Of a stretch of 21,614 bases of DNA, positions 1-6,019 are shown in pieces. Source of the DNA: a virus; the IMG/VR virus record IMGVR_UViG_3300017746_002716, positions 1 through 21,614 of that record. One strand, given 5' to 3'. Position 1 is the stretch's first letter. Each line of letters begins with the position of its first letter. Both the position numbers and the translations under genes were made by a program. The notes under the pieces are model-generated. The model ran no database searches and was not told the origin of the DNA. It saw nothing but the letters and a program-made list of their open reading frames with translations.

Positions 1-143
1 AAACTCAAATTGACACGCACGAGGCTATTTGCGCTGAGAGGTGGCAGGAGACTATCAATCGCATTAAGAGACTTGAGTTAGTTATTTTGAGTTCTGGCGG
101 TGCAACGATACTTTTGCTAGTCAATATAATATTTGGTGGCTAG
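1..143 (+). CDS. C-terminal end of a small coiled-coil/membrane protein (partial)
   Basis: An open frame runs in from the left edge (codons starting at base 3) and stops with TAG at 141-143. About 46 residues are visible. They contain a charged helical stretch (CAERWQETINRIKRLE) followed by one hydrophobic segment (GGATILLLVNIIF) at the extreme C-terminus. This charged-helix plus tail-anchor layout resembles small phage proteins next to lysis genes, such as XhlA-like or accessory holin proteins. It lies 2 nt before the M15 peptidase gene, so a lysis or membrane-associated role is plausible. The start is outside the window and the family is not certain. Confidence 0.6.
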   Translation, partial: TQIDTHEAICAERWQETINRIKRLELVILSSGGATILLLVNIIFGG

Positions 144-145
144 AG

Positions 146-601
146 ATGTTTCTATCTAAAAACTTTAGTCTGCATGAGCTTATTAAAAGCAATACAGCCC
201 AAAGACTAGGAATAGATAACACTCCAGAAGATTTTGCAATTTTAAATCTTGAGGCATTGTGCAAGTTTATACTTCAGCCATGTCGTGATCATTTCGGTAT
301 ACCATTTACACCATCAAGCGGCTACAGGTCACCCGTATTGTGTGAAGCTTTAGGAAGCAAGCGAACATCACAACATGCAATGGGCATGGCGGCAGACTTT
401 GAAATTCCGTCAATAACAAATCTAGAACTTGCAGAATACATCCGAGACAATCTAGTTTTTGACCAGCTTATCTTGGAGTATTATGAGCCAGAGTTTGGCA
501 ATTCAGGTTGGGTGCATTGTTCTTATGTCTTAAACAATAATAGAATGCAGGTCTTAAACTACGATGGGGCGGAGTACAGAAAAGGGTTGACCAATGCTTA
601 G
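146..601 (+). CDS. Peptidase M15-family endolysin (zinc D-Ala-D-Ala carboxypeptidase-like)
   Basis: A 151-residue protein with the peptidase M15 (M15_3-like) pattern. FSLHEL lies near the N-terminus, SSGYRS at about 57-62, SQHAMGMAADFE at 75-86, and GWVHCSY near 121-127. The expected zinc ligands are H77, D84 and H124. Members of this family cut peptide bonds of the peptidoglycan stem and often serve as phage endolysins. There is no signal peptide, so release would depend on a holin, and a holin-like gene overlaps its 3' end by 8 nt. The length is typical of a single-domain M15 lysin with no cell-wall-binding domain. Assignment to lysis rather than a virion-associated enzyme rests on the neighbours. 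Confidence 0.88.
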   Translation: MFLSKNFSLHELIKSNTAQRLGIDNTPEDFAILNLEALCKFILQPCRDHFGIPFTPSSGYRSPVLCEALGSKRTSQHAMGMAADFEIPSITNLELAEYIRDNLVFDQLILEYYEPEFGNSGWVHCSYVLNNNRMQVLNYDGAEYRKGLTNA

Positions 602-1049
602 CTTGTTAGGCAGTGCGTTGGGTTTTGCTGGTTCTGCATTGCCAGCCGTAACCGACATAATGAAAAACAAGTCCAACCAAAAGTTTGAACTAGAAAAAAT
701 GCGTGTCGCCGCAGAACTAAGAAAATCAGGATATGACTTTGAACTCAAAGCACATGAAGCACAAGCGTCCGACAAGGAGCATGAGAGGCTCATACAGCAC
801 GATATTTCAATAAATGGTAGTACGGGGTGGATTTCGGCATTGCAACGCTCTGTGCGGCCTGTAATCACTTATTTCTTTTTTGGCCTTTTTGTTGTGATTG
901 AGGTTGTTCTACTGCGTGAGGCAATCAAAACAGGCATGGATGTTTCGTCTGCAATTCAGATTTTGTGGGACGAAGATACTAAAGCGATATTTGCGGCGAT
1001 CATCAGCTTTTGGTTTGGTTCAAGAGCAATAGATAAAGCCAGACGATGA
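594..1049 (+). CDS. Holin of the 3TM / GTA-holin type
   Basis: A 151-residue protein matching the layout of the Holin_3TMs/GTA-holin family. It has a short apolar N-terminal helix (LLGSALGFAGSALPAV), a long charged helical middle (about 22-75), then the signature ALQRSVRPVITYFFFGLF (about 82-100). The final hydrophobic segment is AIFAAIISFWFGSRA, preceded by the conserved-looking WDEDTKAIF. Such proteins permeabilise the inner membrane to let the endolysin out. The gene overlaps the endolysin by 8 nt and the next gene by 4 nt (ATGA), so the three are probably translationally coupled. The function is inferred from the family and the adjacency to the M15 peptidase. Confidence 0.82.
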   Translation: MLSLLGSALGFAGSALPAVTDIMKNKSNQKFELEKMRVAAELRKSGYDFELKAHEAQASDKEHERLIQHDISINGSTGWISALQRSVRPVITYFFFGLFVVIEVVLLREAIKTGMDVSSAIQILWDEDTKAIFAAIISFWFGSRAIDKARR

Positions 1050-1324
1050 GCAAGAAATATCCAAAGCTTTCAAATAATCAGACCACACGCCTTGGCGGTC
1101 TTATCGCTGTATCTTGTGGCAGACAGCCACATGACTGGTTACTCAATGATCTGATAAGGAGCGAATTTGTTTCAGACCAATCTAACTTGACGGAAAAGGG
1201 CATGAATGAGTTGGGCAGACTAATGAAGCTGTTAGGCATCAGCGTGGGCTATCTAAACGATGAGCCAGAAATCCAAGCTACAAGCGACCAACGCTCTCCT
1301 GATAACACGGCCTGTACACGATGA
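1046..1324 (+). CDS. Small hypothetical protein at the end of the lysis operon
   Basis: A 92-residue protein of unknown function whose ATG overlaps the holin stop (ATGA). The N-terminal 75 residues look like an ordered basic/helical domain (for example LIRSEFVSDQSNLTEKGMNELGRLMKLLG). That includes a TEKGMNELGRL stretch of the kind seen in small winged-helix-like phage proteins. The last 25 residues are polar, look unstructured, and are encoded antisense to the C-terminus of the leftward 2OG oxygenase gene: the two overlap tail-to-tail by 76 nt. The coding call rests on the tight coupling to the holin. Confidence 0.65.
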   Translation: MSKKYPKLSNNQTTRLGGLIAVSCGRQPHDWLLNDLIRSEFVSDQSNLTEKGMNELGRLMKLLGISVGYLNDEPEIQATSDQRSPDNTACTR

Positions 1325-1824
1325 GGAATAAAAGATGGGAAGCAGATAACATCACCCGCCCCAATTTGTAATTTCATTTCGCCGCTATCAAAAAAACATA
1401 ATTCACCGCCAGCAAATTCTTCATTAAGCGGAATCACTATGCTTATTTTTCTAGTTGACGCATCACCAGAGCCGAGGTCAGTGTGCCAGTCGTATTTTCC
1501 AAGAGCGGAATATTTCAACAAAACTGGACGTTCATATAAACCACAAATATCAAAATGAAAAAATTCTTCGTTTGCTTGTCTTGCCAATGTGCACAGCAAT
1601 ATTGAGAGCCAATCATTTTGGGGTATATCGGCAATGACCCACTGGTCAACTTGACGAGTCTCTATATCAATTACATTGTTGTCATCTGTTTGAACTCGTG
1701 CAGGTTTTTTTGGGTTGATAGCATCTTTGTGCATCTCAATGATCTGAGCGCAAATTTCTGGCTTTAAGTTATCTATACAAGTAACACCTAGACCATCAGT
1801 CCTATTTGTCGGCGGTATTATCAT
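1249..1824 (-). CDS. 2OG-Fe(II) oxygenase (prolyl 4-hydroxylase-like / PKHD-type)
   Basis: A 191-residue double-stranded beta-helix oxygenase. Visible catalytic residues are the iron ligands H114 and D116 (YDWHTDLG) and H168 (FIPHRVQAV), with R178 (GERWSLVAW) as the likely 2-oxoglutarate anchor. The order and spacing are typical of the P4Hc superfamily. The family couples 2-oxoglutarate decarboxylation to hydroxylation, usually of a protein side chain. Such genes are frequent in marine phages, and their targets are mostly unknown. It is the last gene of the leftward early operon: its ATG overlaps the HTH gene stop by 4 nt and there is no strong ribosome binding site of its own, so translation is probably coupled. 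Its 3' end overlaps the + strand 1046-1324 gene by 76 nt. Confidence 0.88.
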   Translation of the reverse strand: MIIPPTNRTDGLGVTCIDNLKPEICAQIIEMHKDAINPKKPARVQTDDNNVIDIETRQVDQWVIADIPQNDWLSILLCTLARQANEEFFHFDICGLYERPVLLKYSALGKYDWHTDLGSGDASTRKISIVIPLNEEFAGGELCFFDSGEMKLQIGAGDVICFPSFIPHRVQAVLSGERWSLVAWISGSSFR

Positions 1825-2000
1825 AATCGGTTTTTAATTTCTAGGTATTGACAAGCAAGCATGACACGTTTGGATGGCGGCAAAATACCAGACTCCATTT
1901 GTGCAATAGTTGATGGGCGTTGATAGCCAAGTTCATCAGCAGTTTTTTGCTGTGTCCAACCCATAGCCTGTCGCCATGTTTTCATACAAAATTCATTCAT
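1821..2000 (-). CDS. Small XRE/Cro-like helix-turn-helix DNA-binding protein
   Basis: A 59-residue open frame that is easy to miss because of its size. It reads MNEFCMKTWRQAMGW, then a classic helix-turn-helix (TQQKTADELGYQRPSTIAQM) followed by ESG. This is the T-Q-x-x-A-x-x-L-G...S-T-I-x-x-x-E-S-G pattern of XRE/Cro-type repressors. It has no extra domain, so it is Cro-sized. Its start overlaps the upstream gene by 8 nt and its TGA stop overlaps the oxygenase ATG by 4 nt, which supports expression within the operon. It is the only stand-alone HTH regulator in the window and the best candidate to bind the recurring TTGTTC-N6-GAACAA sites. The DNA target is inference. Confidence 0.8.
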   Translation of the reverse strand: MNEFCMKTWRQAMGWTQQKTADELGYQRPSTIAQMESGILPPSKRVMLACQYLEIKNRL

Positions 2001-2214
2001 TTAGTTTTGCCTTAATTTTGCTAACAAATTCATTATAGGTTAAGTATTCCCAGCTACTTCCATGCAGAACATAAGTCCTGCTTCTATATGGATGTGTGTC
2101 ATACTGATGCTGTGCGTAGTGCATGATCTTAATACAGTCACCATCATTGTCTTTTTCTGGCAGATATCTAAAGCCTTTGTATTCATACACTGGTTCTGGG
2201 TTGCAAATATCCAT
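1993..2214 (-). CDS. Hypothetical small early protein
   Basis: A 73-residue, aromatic-rich acidic protein (for example YEYKGFRYLPEKDNDGD and SSWEYLTYNEFVSKIKAKLNE) with no recognised domain. The ATG at 2214 is preceded by GGGG and the spacer AACTCA, matching the leader seen on other leftward genes. It is the first gene after a 43-nt gap containing an operator-like inverted repeat, and it overlaps the HTH gene by 8 nt. It may therefore head a small sub-operon: this gene, the HTH gene and the oxygenase. Function unknown. Confidence 0.7.
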   Translation of the reverse strand: MDICNPEPVYEYKGFRYLPEKDNDGDCIKIMHYAQHQYDTHPYRSRTYVLHGSSWEYLTYNEFVSKIKAKLNE

Positions 2215-2238
2215 TGAGTTCCCCTTTTGTATAAAATG

Positions 2239-2256
2239 CCATTCTTATGCGAACAA
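2239..2256. promoter_or_regulatory. Operator-like inverted repeat, variant of TTGTTC-N6-GAACAA
   Basis: The 18 bp read CCATTC-TTATGC-GAACAA on + (TTGTTC-GCATAA-GAATGG on the minus strand). They lie 25 nt upstream of the leftward 73-residue gene. A TTGACT -35-like box abuts the site on the minus strand (bases 2256-2261), but the matching -10 (CATTTT) is poor. One half-site is perfect and the other agrees only at its inner bases. Confidence 0.4.
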
Positions 2257-2257
2257 G

Positions 2258-2683
2258 TCAAGCCTGCAAACTATTATATTCTTTTGCTAGTCGTTCAAAG
2301 GTTGTTGCCGCCGCTATATCTGTATTGAACTCGGAGCGGCTTTTAATGCTACATAGTGCGCGAAGTGCATCTGCAATGGTGTTTGGATCATCAGGATTAA
2401 CATCTGCCATATTGTAGCTATCACGCAAAAACTTACCAAACATAGGTTCTTTGCATAATATACCCGCCTGTTGAATAAGCTTTGTAGCGGTGGGTTGCGG
2501 TGTTTGTATTTGTCTAAGTTTAGCTACAGCAATATATTGCTCTGCATCAGGCATTGGTAGACCAAAGGCATCTGTAAATTCCTTTTGTGCCTCTATCGGA
2601 AACTCAATTATCATTTGAAATACACGCCGTGTTTTGATTAATTTAAAGTCGCTGTATGTTCCAGCCATAACGCTATCTTGCAT
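2258..2683 (-). CDS. Conserved-looking hypothetical phage protein of the recombination operon
   Basis: A 141-residue soluble protein. It has a pattern I associate with an uncharacterised phage family found near replication/recombination genes: MAGTYSDFKLIKTRRVFQMIIEFPIEAQ, PMPDAEQYIAVAKL, QQAGILCKEPMFGKFLRD, and a DP(N)...ALRALCSIKSRSEF segment. No catalytic motif is apparent. The ATG at 2683 has GGGAG 9 nt upstream and overlaps the HNH gene stop by 11 nt. A second ATG 15 nt further in (2668) encodes the MAGTYSD start and is an alternative. Its place directly after the HNH, SSB-tail and ERF genes suggests a DNA-metabolism role. I cannot assign a function. Confidence 0.72.
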   Translation of the reverse strand: MQDSVMAGTYSDFKLIKTRRVFQMIIEFPIEAQKEFTDAFGLPMPDAEQYIAVAKLRQIQTPQPTATKLIQQAGILCKEPMFGKFLRDSYNMADVNPDDPNTIADALRALCSIKSRSEFNTDIAAATTFERLAKEYNSLQA

Positions 2684-2993
2684 TTAGTAACTCCCAGTGC
2701 GGTGAACTCAGCCATATCTTTTGCGCTTGCATTTTTCCGTGGCTATATGGCAAGTGCCGCCGTTCAAAAAATTTGTATTCAGTATAATGATGTAAAAGCG
2801 CGTGATGGCCGCGACACAGAGGTATGCAATTCATGTCCTCTGATTTCATAGCCATACCCCGATAACCATACCAAGGCTTCATTAAATGATGTGCTTCTAC
2901 ATTACCAGCGCATCCATGCGGACCTACCAGACAAGGCAGAGTCCGCACGTATGCTAAGTGTTTTTGGCTTTTATAACGGGATGTCGTCATCAT
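2673..2993 (-). CDS. HNH/zinc-finger nuclease-like phage recombination protein
   Basis: A protein of about 106 residues if started at the double ATG at 2993/2990. It shows CLVGPHGCAGNVEAHHL, then GYRGMAMKSEDMNCIPLCRGHHALLH. The C-x6-C...HH...PLCxxHHxxLH arrangement is that of small treble-clef HNH proteins in phage recombination cassettes (DUF968/NinG-like). These act on branched or nicked DNA or are of unknown role. The frame stays open to 3098, but those extra N-terminal residues overlap the SSB-tail gene and look non-native (lysine/arginine-rich, no family similarity), so I use the inner start, which overlaps that gene by about 20 nt. Cleavage activity is inferred. Confidence 0.78.
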   Translation of the reverse strand: MMTTSRYKSQKHLAYVRTLPCLVGPHGCAGNVEAHHLMKPWYGYRGMAMKSEDMNCIPLCRGHHALLHHYTEYKFFERRHLPYSHGKMQAQKIWLSSPHWELLNAR

Positions 2994-3348
2994 TTGCCCG
3001 TGGTTGGCTGTCTTTTTCTTTAAATGAAAGCGAGGTATAAGCCGTGCCTTTCTTCGACACTTTTTCGCGCCCCCAACACATAATTGGTATGTCACCAATC
3101 ATGCCGTTTACAAAGTGGTCGCTATCATTTTCATTGCGCTTTTGCTTGTTGGCAGAATATACCCCGACGACCACGGCCAGCTTGTGCATAGTGCGCTGTT
3201 GACCATCAGGTGTTGTCCATGTGTTTTCGATAAGATAACAATCAGTCTCCTCATCAAAAAGTTTTACAGGTCCTTGCCCAACGATTGTCTCCCCGCGACT
3301 AGGAAACAGGGAGCCTGTCATATCGCGCATTTCAAATTTATCAGTCAT
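2971..3348 (-). CDS. Small phage protein with an SSB-type acidic C-terminal tip
   Basis: A 125-residue protein from the ATG at 3348, which has AAAGGA and a TTATTCA spacer upstream. The frame is open further up to 3402, but only this start gives the usual 8-nt overlap and a ribosome site. The N-terminal half (MRDMTGSLFPSRGE...) resembles small phage proteins of unknown role. A compact middle is followed by a polar linker and the terminus NDDDIPL. Bacterial SSB ends in DDDIPF, the peptide that recruits RecQ, RecO, PriA and exonuclease I, so this tail is a close mimic with L for F. Next to the ERF and exonuclease genes it could be an ssDNA-binding or SSB-mimic partner. I see no clear OB-fold signature. 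Confidence 0.7.
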   Translation of the reverse strand: MTDKFEMRDMTGSLFPSRGETIVGQGPVKLFDEETDCYLIENTWTTPDGQQRTMHKLAVVVGVYSANKQKRNENDSDHFVNGMIGDIPIMCWGREKVSKKGTAYTSLSFKEKDSQPRANDDDIPL

Positions 3349-3607
3349 TGAATAATCCTTTCTGTCTGTTATCAATGTTGTCGGCCTTAAATCGTATGTC
3401 AACTAGTCGGTAATCTTTACCGCCAATCTTGGACTTGAAAAGTTGGCCTACAGGCTCTAAAATATTGAGCCTATCAAGTCCTATAGTCATGGTCTGACCA
3501 TTGTGTGTAATGACCAGACCACCACATTGTTTTGCCTTTTCTAGTTCGTAATCACGAATAGAAACGACAGTGCCTTTAAACAGCTTACTTTTGTGTAAGG
3601 TCAGCAT
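3341..3607 (-). CDS. Hypothetical small protein of the recombination operon
   Basis: An 88-residue protein from the ATG at 3607. A TTG at 3613 (two residues longer) sits at better distance from an AGGG and is a real alternative. It is rich in beta-type segments (KSKLFKGTVVSIRDYELEKA, GGLVITHNGQTMTIGLDRL, GKDYRLVDIRFKAD) and has no recognisable active site. It overlaps the ERF gene by 23 nt and the SSB-tail gene by 8 nt, so it is translated within the operon. Function unknown; the position argues for an accessory role in ERF-mediated recombination. Confidence 0.65.
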   Translation of the reverse strand: MLTLHKSKLFKGTVVSIRDYELEKAKQCGGLVITHNGQTMTIGLDRLNILEPVGQLFKSKIGGKDYRLVDIRFKADNIDNRQKGLFND

Positions 3608-4244
3608 TAGCAAGCCATCCCTCTAAGTATTCTGTGCGGTTTTGTTTGCGTTTTGTTGTCAAGCCTTCATCAGCTTTTGTATCTAATAGAGCAACAGTTA
3701 TATCAGATTTATTTTCGCGGCAGATTTCAGTAGCTTCTGGCAAAGATTTATCTTTTAGCAATGATCTCAAGGCTTCGCAGTATTCAGCAGTGCCAAATAC
3801 AATCTGCTTTACATCTTTGCTTTTCCAAAGTGTGTATTGCTTTGACATTTCAGCAGGCGCGTTCTTTTGGGCATCATTGCCATCGTCATCATCTGCGCCG
3901 ATACCAACTGCAATAGCCAGTGAGTATCTACGTGCATAAGTAAGAGCAGAGCCAAAGGCATGTGCTGAGTTCTTATCAGCAGGGACATATACTGGTCCGC
4001 AATGTATTTCACCACCATGCCCCATTAAAATTGTTTCAACCTTTGCACCAGTTTCGCAATCATGTGCAATCTGTTGCCAGACAATTCCGTATTCCAGAAG
4101 CGGTGCAGTTACGGCATCAATAACATTCTCAAGGGTTGCGTATTTACTATCATGGAATGGATTAACTGAATCTGCCTTTGCATTCCTAATTTTGTGTTTA
4201 GCATTTACAAGATTGTAAACTAAGTGTGCGTTTGTTTGAGTCAT
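3585..4244 (-). CDS. erf: ERF-family single-strand annealing recombinase
   Basis: A 219-residue protein starting at the ATG at 4244 (GGAG 7 nt upstream, 1 nt after the nuclease stop). A longer open frame to 4340 lies inside the nuclease gene and is rejected. ERF-superfamily hallmarks are FHDSKYATLENVIDAVTAPL at about 30-49, and AFGSALTYARRYSLAIAVGI at about 96-115, followed by an acidic DDDDGND run at about 118-124. ERF proteins bind ssDNA and anneal complementary strands, serving phage recombination, genome circularisation and gene mosaicism. The C-terminal 90 residues are more variable. The gene directly follows a PD-(D/E)XK exonuclease, giving the usual exonuclease/annealase pair. Confidence 0.9.
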   Translation of the reverse strand: MTQTNAHLVYNLVNAKHKIRNAKADSVNPFHDSKYATLENVIDAVTAPLLEYGIVWQQIAHDCETGAKVETILMGHGGEIHCGPVYVPADKNSAHAFGSALTYARRYSLAIAVGIGADDDDGNDAQKNAPAEMSKQYTLWKSKDVKQIVFGTAEYCEALRSLLKDKSLPEATEICRENKSDITVALLDTKADEGLTTKRKQNRTEYLEGWLANADLTQK

Positions 4245-4245
4245 T

Positions 4246-4992
4246 CTATTCTCCAAGTATTGAGTTAAAAAATTGCATTTCATGTTCGCCAATACGCCAG
4301 TCATCTGGGTCTGGCCTGAAATACAGCCGAATAATCTCATTGATGTCTTGGCTTAGACTAAGAATATTCAGCATTGCATTTGCGGCTTGTTTTGCTCGGC
4401 GGATTCCTGCCGCATGATCCACCTTAAAAATCGTTATCCCCTTCGGTCCAGTGTAGTAAACTTCGGCCTCTATTCCAGTAGCCTCTTGATACAGTGCCGC
4501 TTGCATATTAGCGGCGGCATCTAGCTTGTTAGTTGTTACGGCTTTTGATTTTAATTCAATTAGTTTATTATCGCATATCATGTCAACGTATCCGATAAAT
4601 GGTATTGGGATATCGCCAAGCATAAATTCTATTCTACGTTCGGACTCAATTACCTTGTCAGTCCAACCAGTGCGAAGCATCTGCACAGTATTTACTATTA
4701 GCCTGTGTTCTTTGATGGCGGCAGGGCTATCTTTTGATATACTGCCCATCATTAAGTTTTTAAAATACGATTGCTCGGCGGCGGCTAACGCAGAATCTGC
4801 ACCTCCCTTGCCTTCGCCTAACCATGCGGCGGCAATTCCTACAGCCGTTCCGCGAAAAGCGGCGGGTCCAACTTTTGATTGCATGCCTGCTATTCTGGCA
4901 AGCCACAGCGCATGACTATGAATAAAAGAATTGCATTGTGATGCAGAAAAGTTTTTTACATTATGCCATTCGGCGGGGTTGTTTGATACCAT
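4246..4992 (-). CDS. PD-(D/E)XK (RecB/Cas4-like) nuclease
   Basis: A 248-residue first gene of the leftward operon. Motifs are an N-terminal helix with FRGTAVG (46-52, motif I area), GYVDMI with D137, IELKSKA with E146 and K148 (the D...ExK active site), and QAALY (Q164...Y168), matching motif IV of RecB/lambda-exonuclease-like enzymes. Members degrade or resect DNA to expose 3' single strands. Next to the ERF annealing gene it should supply the resection step of phage recombination, as lambda Exo does for Beta. The ATG at 4992 has AAGGAG with the spacer TTACTCAAG. It lies just downstream of a good leftward promoter. Confidence 0.87.
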   Translation of the reverse strand: MVSNNPAEWHNVKNFSASQCNSFIHSHALWLARIAGMQSKVGPAAFRGTAVGIAAAWLGEGKGGADSALAAAEQSYFKNLMMGSISKDSPAAIKEHRLIVNTVQMLRTGWTDKVIESERRIEFMLGDIPIPFIGYVDMICDNKLIELKSKAVTTNKLDAAANMQAALYQEATGIEAEVYYTGPKGITIFKVDHAAGIRRAKQAANAMLNILSLSQDINEIIRLYFRPDPDDWRIGEHEMQFFNSILGE

Positions 4993-5005
4993 CTTGAGTA
5001 ACTCC

Positions 5006-5023
5006 TTGTTCGTCTATGAATAT
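5006..5023. promoter_or_regulatory. Operator-like site TTGTTC-GTCTAT-GAATAT
   Basis: One perfect half-site (TTGTTC, 5006-5011) faces a partial half-site GAATAT after 6 nt. It covers the -10 and predicted start of the leftward nuclease-ERF transcript, where a repressor would block initiation. It fits the 18-bp family found at 2239, 5985, 6572, 18111 and 19480. Confidence 0.45.
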
Positions 5024-5046
5024 AAACGATATTCGATGCTGGTCAA
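5019..5046 (-). promoter_or_regulatory. Leftward early promoter for the nuclease-ERF operon
   Basis: On the minus strand, TTGACC (5046-5041) is followed after 16 nt by TATATT (5024-5019). Each box matches the sigma70 consensus at 5 of 6 positions. It would start transcription near 5012, giving a leader of about 20 nt before the nuclease ATG at 4992. Confidence 0.65.
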
Positions 5047-5068
5047 CAGCTATTTTTTTGTTTATAAT
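5040..5068 (+). promoter_or_regulatory. Rightward promoter divergent from the early operon
   Basis: TGGTCA (5040-5045, 4 of 6), a 17-nt spacer, then a perfect TATAAT (5063-5068). Its -35 shares bases with the leftward -35. Both lie in a 13-bp quasi-palindrome, GCTGGTCAACAGC (5038-5050). The predicted start near 5075 lies downstream of the ATG at 5016, so the following gene probably starts at the later GTG at 5118. Confidence 0.6.
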
Positions 5069-5117
5069 CAACGCACACCATAAGGTGCTAACGCAAGCCA
5101 GATGGCTGGTATTAAAT

Positions 5118-5657
5118 GTGGAACCCATATCAGCAACCCTTACAGGCATTGCGCTTGCTAGACAGGGCTTAGAACTTTTAAAAAATACAAAAGATGGCGT
5201 AAGCGATGCACAGCAAATAGGCGGTGCGTTGATGTCTATATTTGAGGGACACCGCCAATTCAATGAAAAAAGATATTCCAAGACAGCCAAGATAGGCTTT
5301 AATGATGTCGCTACTGAAGCCATCGAATATCAAAATCATTTAGAAGATTTGTATGAATTAAAAGTCCTGCTTAACAGACGCTATGGGCATGGCTTTTTTG
5401 AGAAGATACAAAAAGAATATCAAGACAGAGTAAACGATCAGAAAGAGCAGGAAAAACTTGCAAGGCAGGAGAAGATAAGGCAATGGGCAAAATACAGAGA
5501 GTGGTTTCAGACGGGGGCAATAATCTTTATTTTAACTGTCCTACTTGTGGTCGGCCTACTACTTTGGATGGCCTACGAAAAAGGACGAGGGGACTTAGTA
5601 GTGCCGACAACATACAACGCATTAGATATCGAATCTCAAGTCTTGCGGAAAGGTTAG
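5118..5657 (+). CDS. Coiled-coil, single-TM phage protein (marine-phage-type hypothetical)
   Basis: 179 residues from GTG 5118, beginning VEPISATLTGIALARQGLELL. The frame is open back to an ATG at 5016, but the rightward promoter lies inside that extension, so the GTG is preferred; its ribosome site is weak. It has a small N-terminal helical domain, a long charged helix (about 75-130, rich in K/E/Q), one hydrophobic segment AIIFILTVLLVVGLLLWMAY (about 134-153), and a short polar tail. Proteins with this M/VEPISA...coiled-coil-TM plan recur in marine tailed phages, often beside an EF-hand membrane protein as here. Some have been called structural, but I cannot confirm a role. Confidence 0.7.
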   Translation: MEPISATLTGIALARQGLELLKNTKDGVSDAQQIGGALMSIFEGHRQFNEKRYSKTAKIGFNDVATEAIEYQNHLEDLYELKVLLNRRYGHGFFEKIQKEYQDRVNDQKEQEKLARQEKIRQWAKYREWFQTGAIIFILTVLLVVGLLLWMAYEKGRGDLVVPTTYNALDIESQVLRKG

Positions 5658-5660
5658 GCT

Positions 5661-5984
5661 GTGCCGAAGAATTTCCAAGAAAATACTAAATATGCCAAGC
5701 ACGATTTGGATGGCGATGGGGTTATTACTGATGATGAAATTGCTCGTGAAAAGGAACTTATAGAACTTGAACTTCGTGAGTCGAAGTCTCAGGCACAGCA
5801 GAGCATGGCTTGGGTTGCTATGTGTAGCATGCTTGTATTTTCTACTTTTTTGTTTCTGCCTATTATACCTGACTCTCGCGTCAACGCTCTTGCTGATTTG
5901 TTGGGTCTTTTTTATATCGCTCAAGCTGGCGTGGTCGGTGCTTATATGGGTGTTACGGCCTATATGAGTAGAAGCCCAAAATAA
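5661..5984 (+). CDS. EF-hand calcium-binding membrane protein
   Basis: 107 residues from GTG 5661, with AAAGG 8 nt upstream and 3 nt after the preceding stop. Residues 15-26 (DLDGDGVITDDE) form a textbook EF-hand loop with ligands D15, D17, D19, T23 and E26. Then come a charged helix (about 28-46) and two hydrophobic segments at about 50-68 and 80-100, ending in basic residues. A single EF-hand plus a helical hairpin membrane anchor is a recurring marine-phage architecture, here paired with the coiled-coil/TM gene before it. The EF-hand should face the cytoplasm or the virion interior, depending on topology. Calcium binding is well supported by sequence; the biological role is unknown. Confidence 0.8.
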   Translation: MPKNFQENTKYAKHDLDGDGVITDDEIAREKELIELELRESKSQAQQSMAWVAMCSMLVFSTFLFLPIIPDSRVNALADLLGLFYIAQAGVVGAYMGVTAYMSRSPK

Positions 5985-6002
5985 TTGTTCTTGACAGAAC
6001 AA
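5985..6002. promoter_or_regulatory. Perfect inverted repeat operator TTGTTC-TTGACA-GAACAA
   Basis: Perfect 6-bp arms flank the TTGACA -35 box of the following promoter, so a bound protein would occlude it. This is the best half-site match of the operator family and supplies its consensus. Confidence 0.65.
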
Positions 6003-6019
6003 ACAAAGTGTTGTATAAT
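5991..6019 (+). promoter_or_regulatory. Fully consensus sigma70-type promoter
   Basis: TTGACA (5991-5996), a 17-nt spacer, TATAAT (6014-6019): 12 of 12 consensus bases with ideal spacing. The start would be near 6026, giving a leader of about 100 nt before the gene at 6127. It is the strongest promoter I see in the window. Confidence 0.85.

Noticed and set aside
4245-4340. N-terminal extension of the ERF protein into the nuclease gene
   Set aside because: The added residues overlap the nuclease 3' end, have no ribosome site and do not look like the ERF family. ATG 4244 with GGAG is better.
5016-5117. N-terminal extension of the coiled-coil/TM protein from ATG 5016
   Set aside because: Both divergent promoters lie in this stretch and the predicted transcript starts after the ATG.
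5985-6002. Host LexA box
   Set aside because: The alphaproteobacterial LexA site is a direct repeat, GTTC-N7-GTTC, and the Gram-positive one is GAAC-N4-GTTC. This is an inverted GTTC-N6-GAAC and recurs with relaxed outer bases, so a phage regulator fits better.
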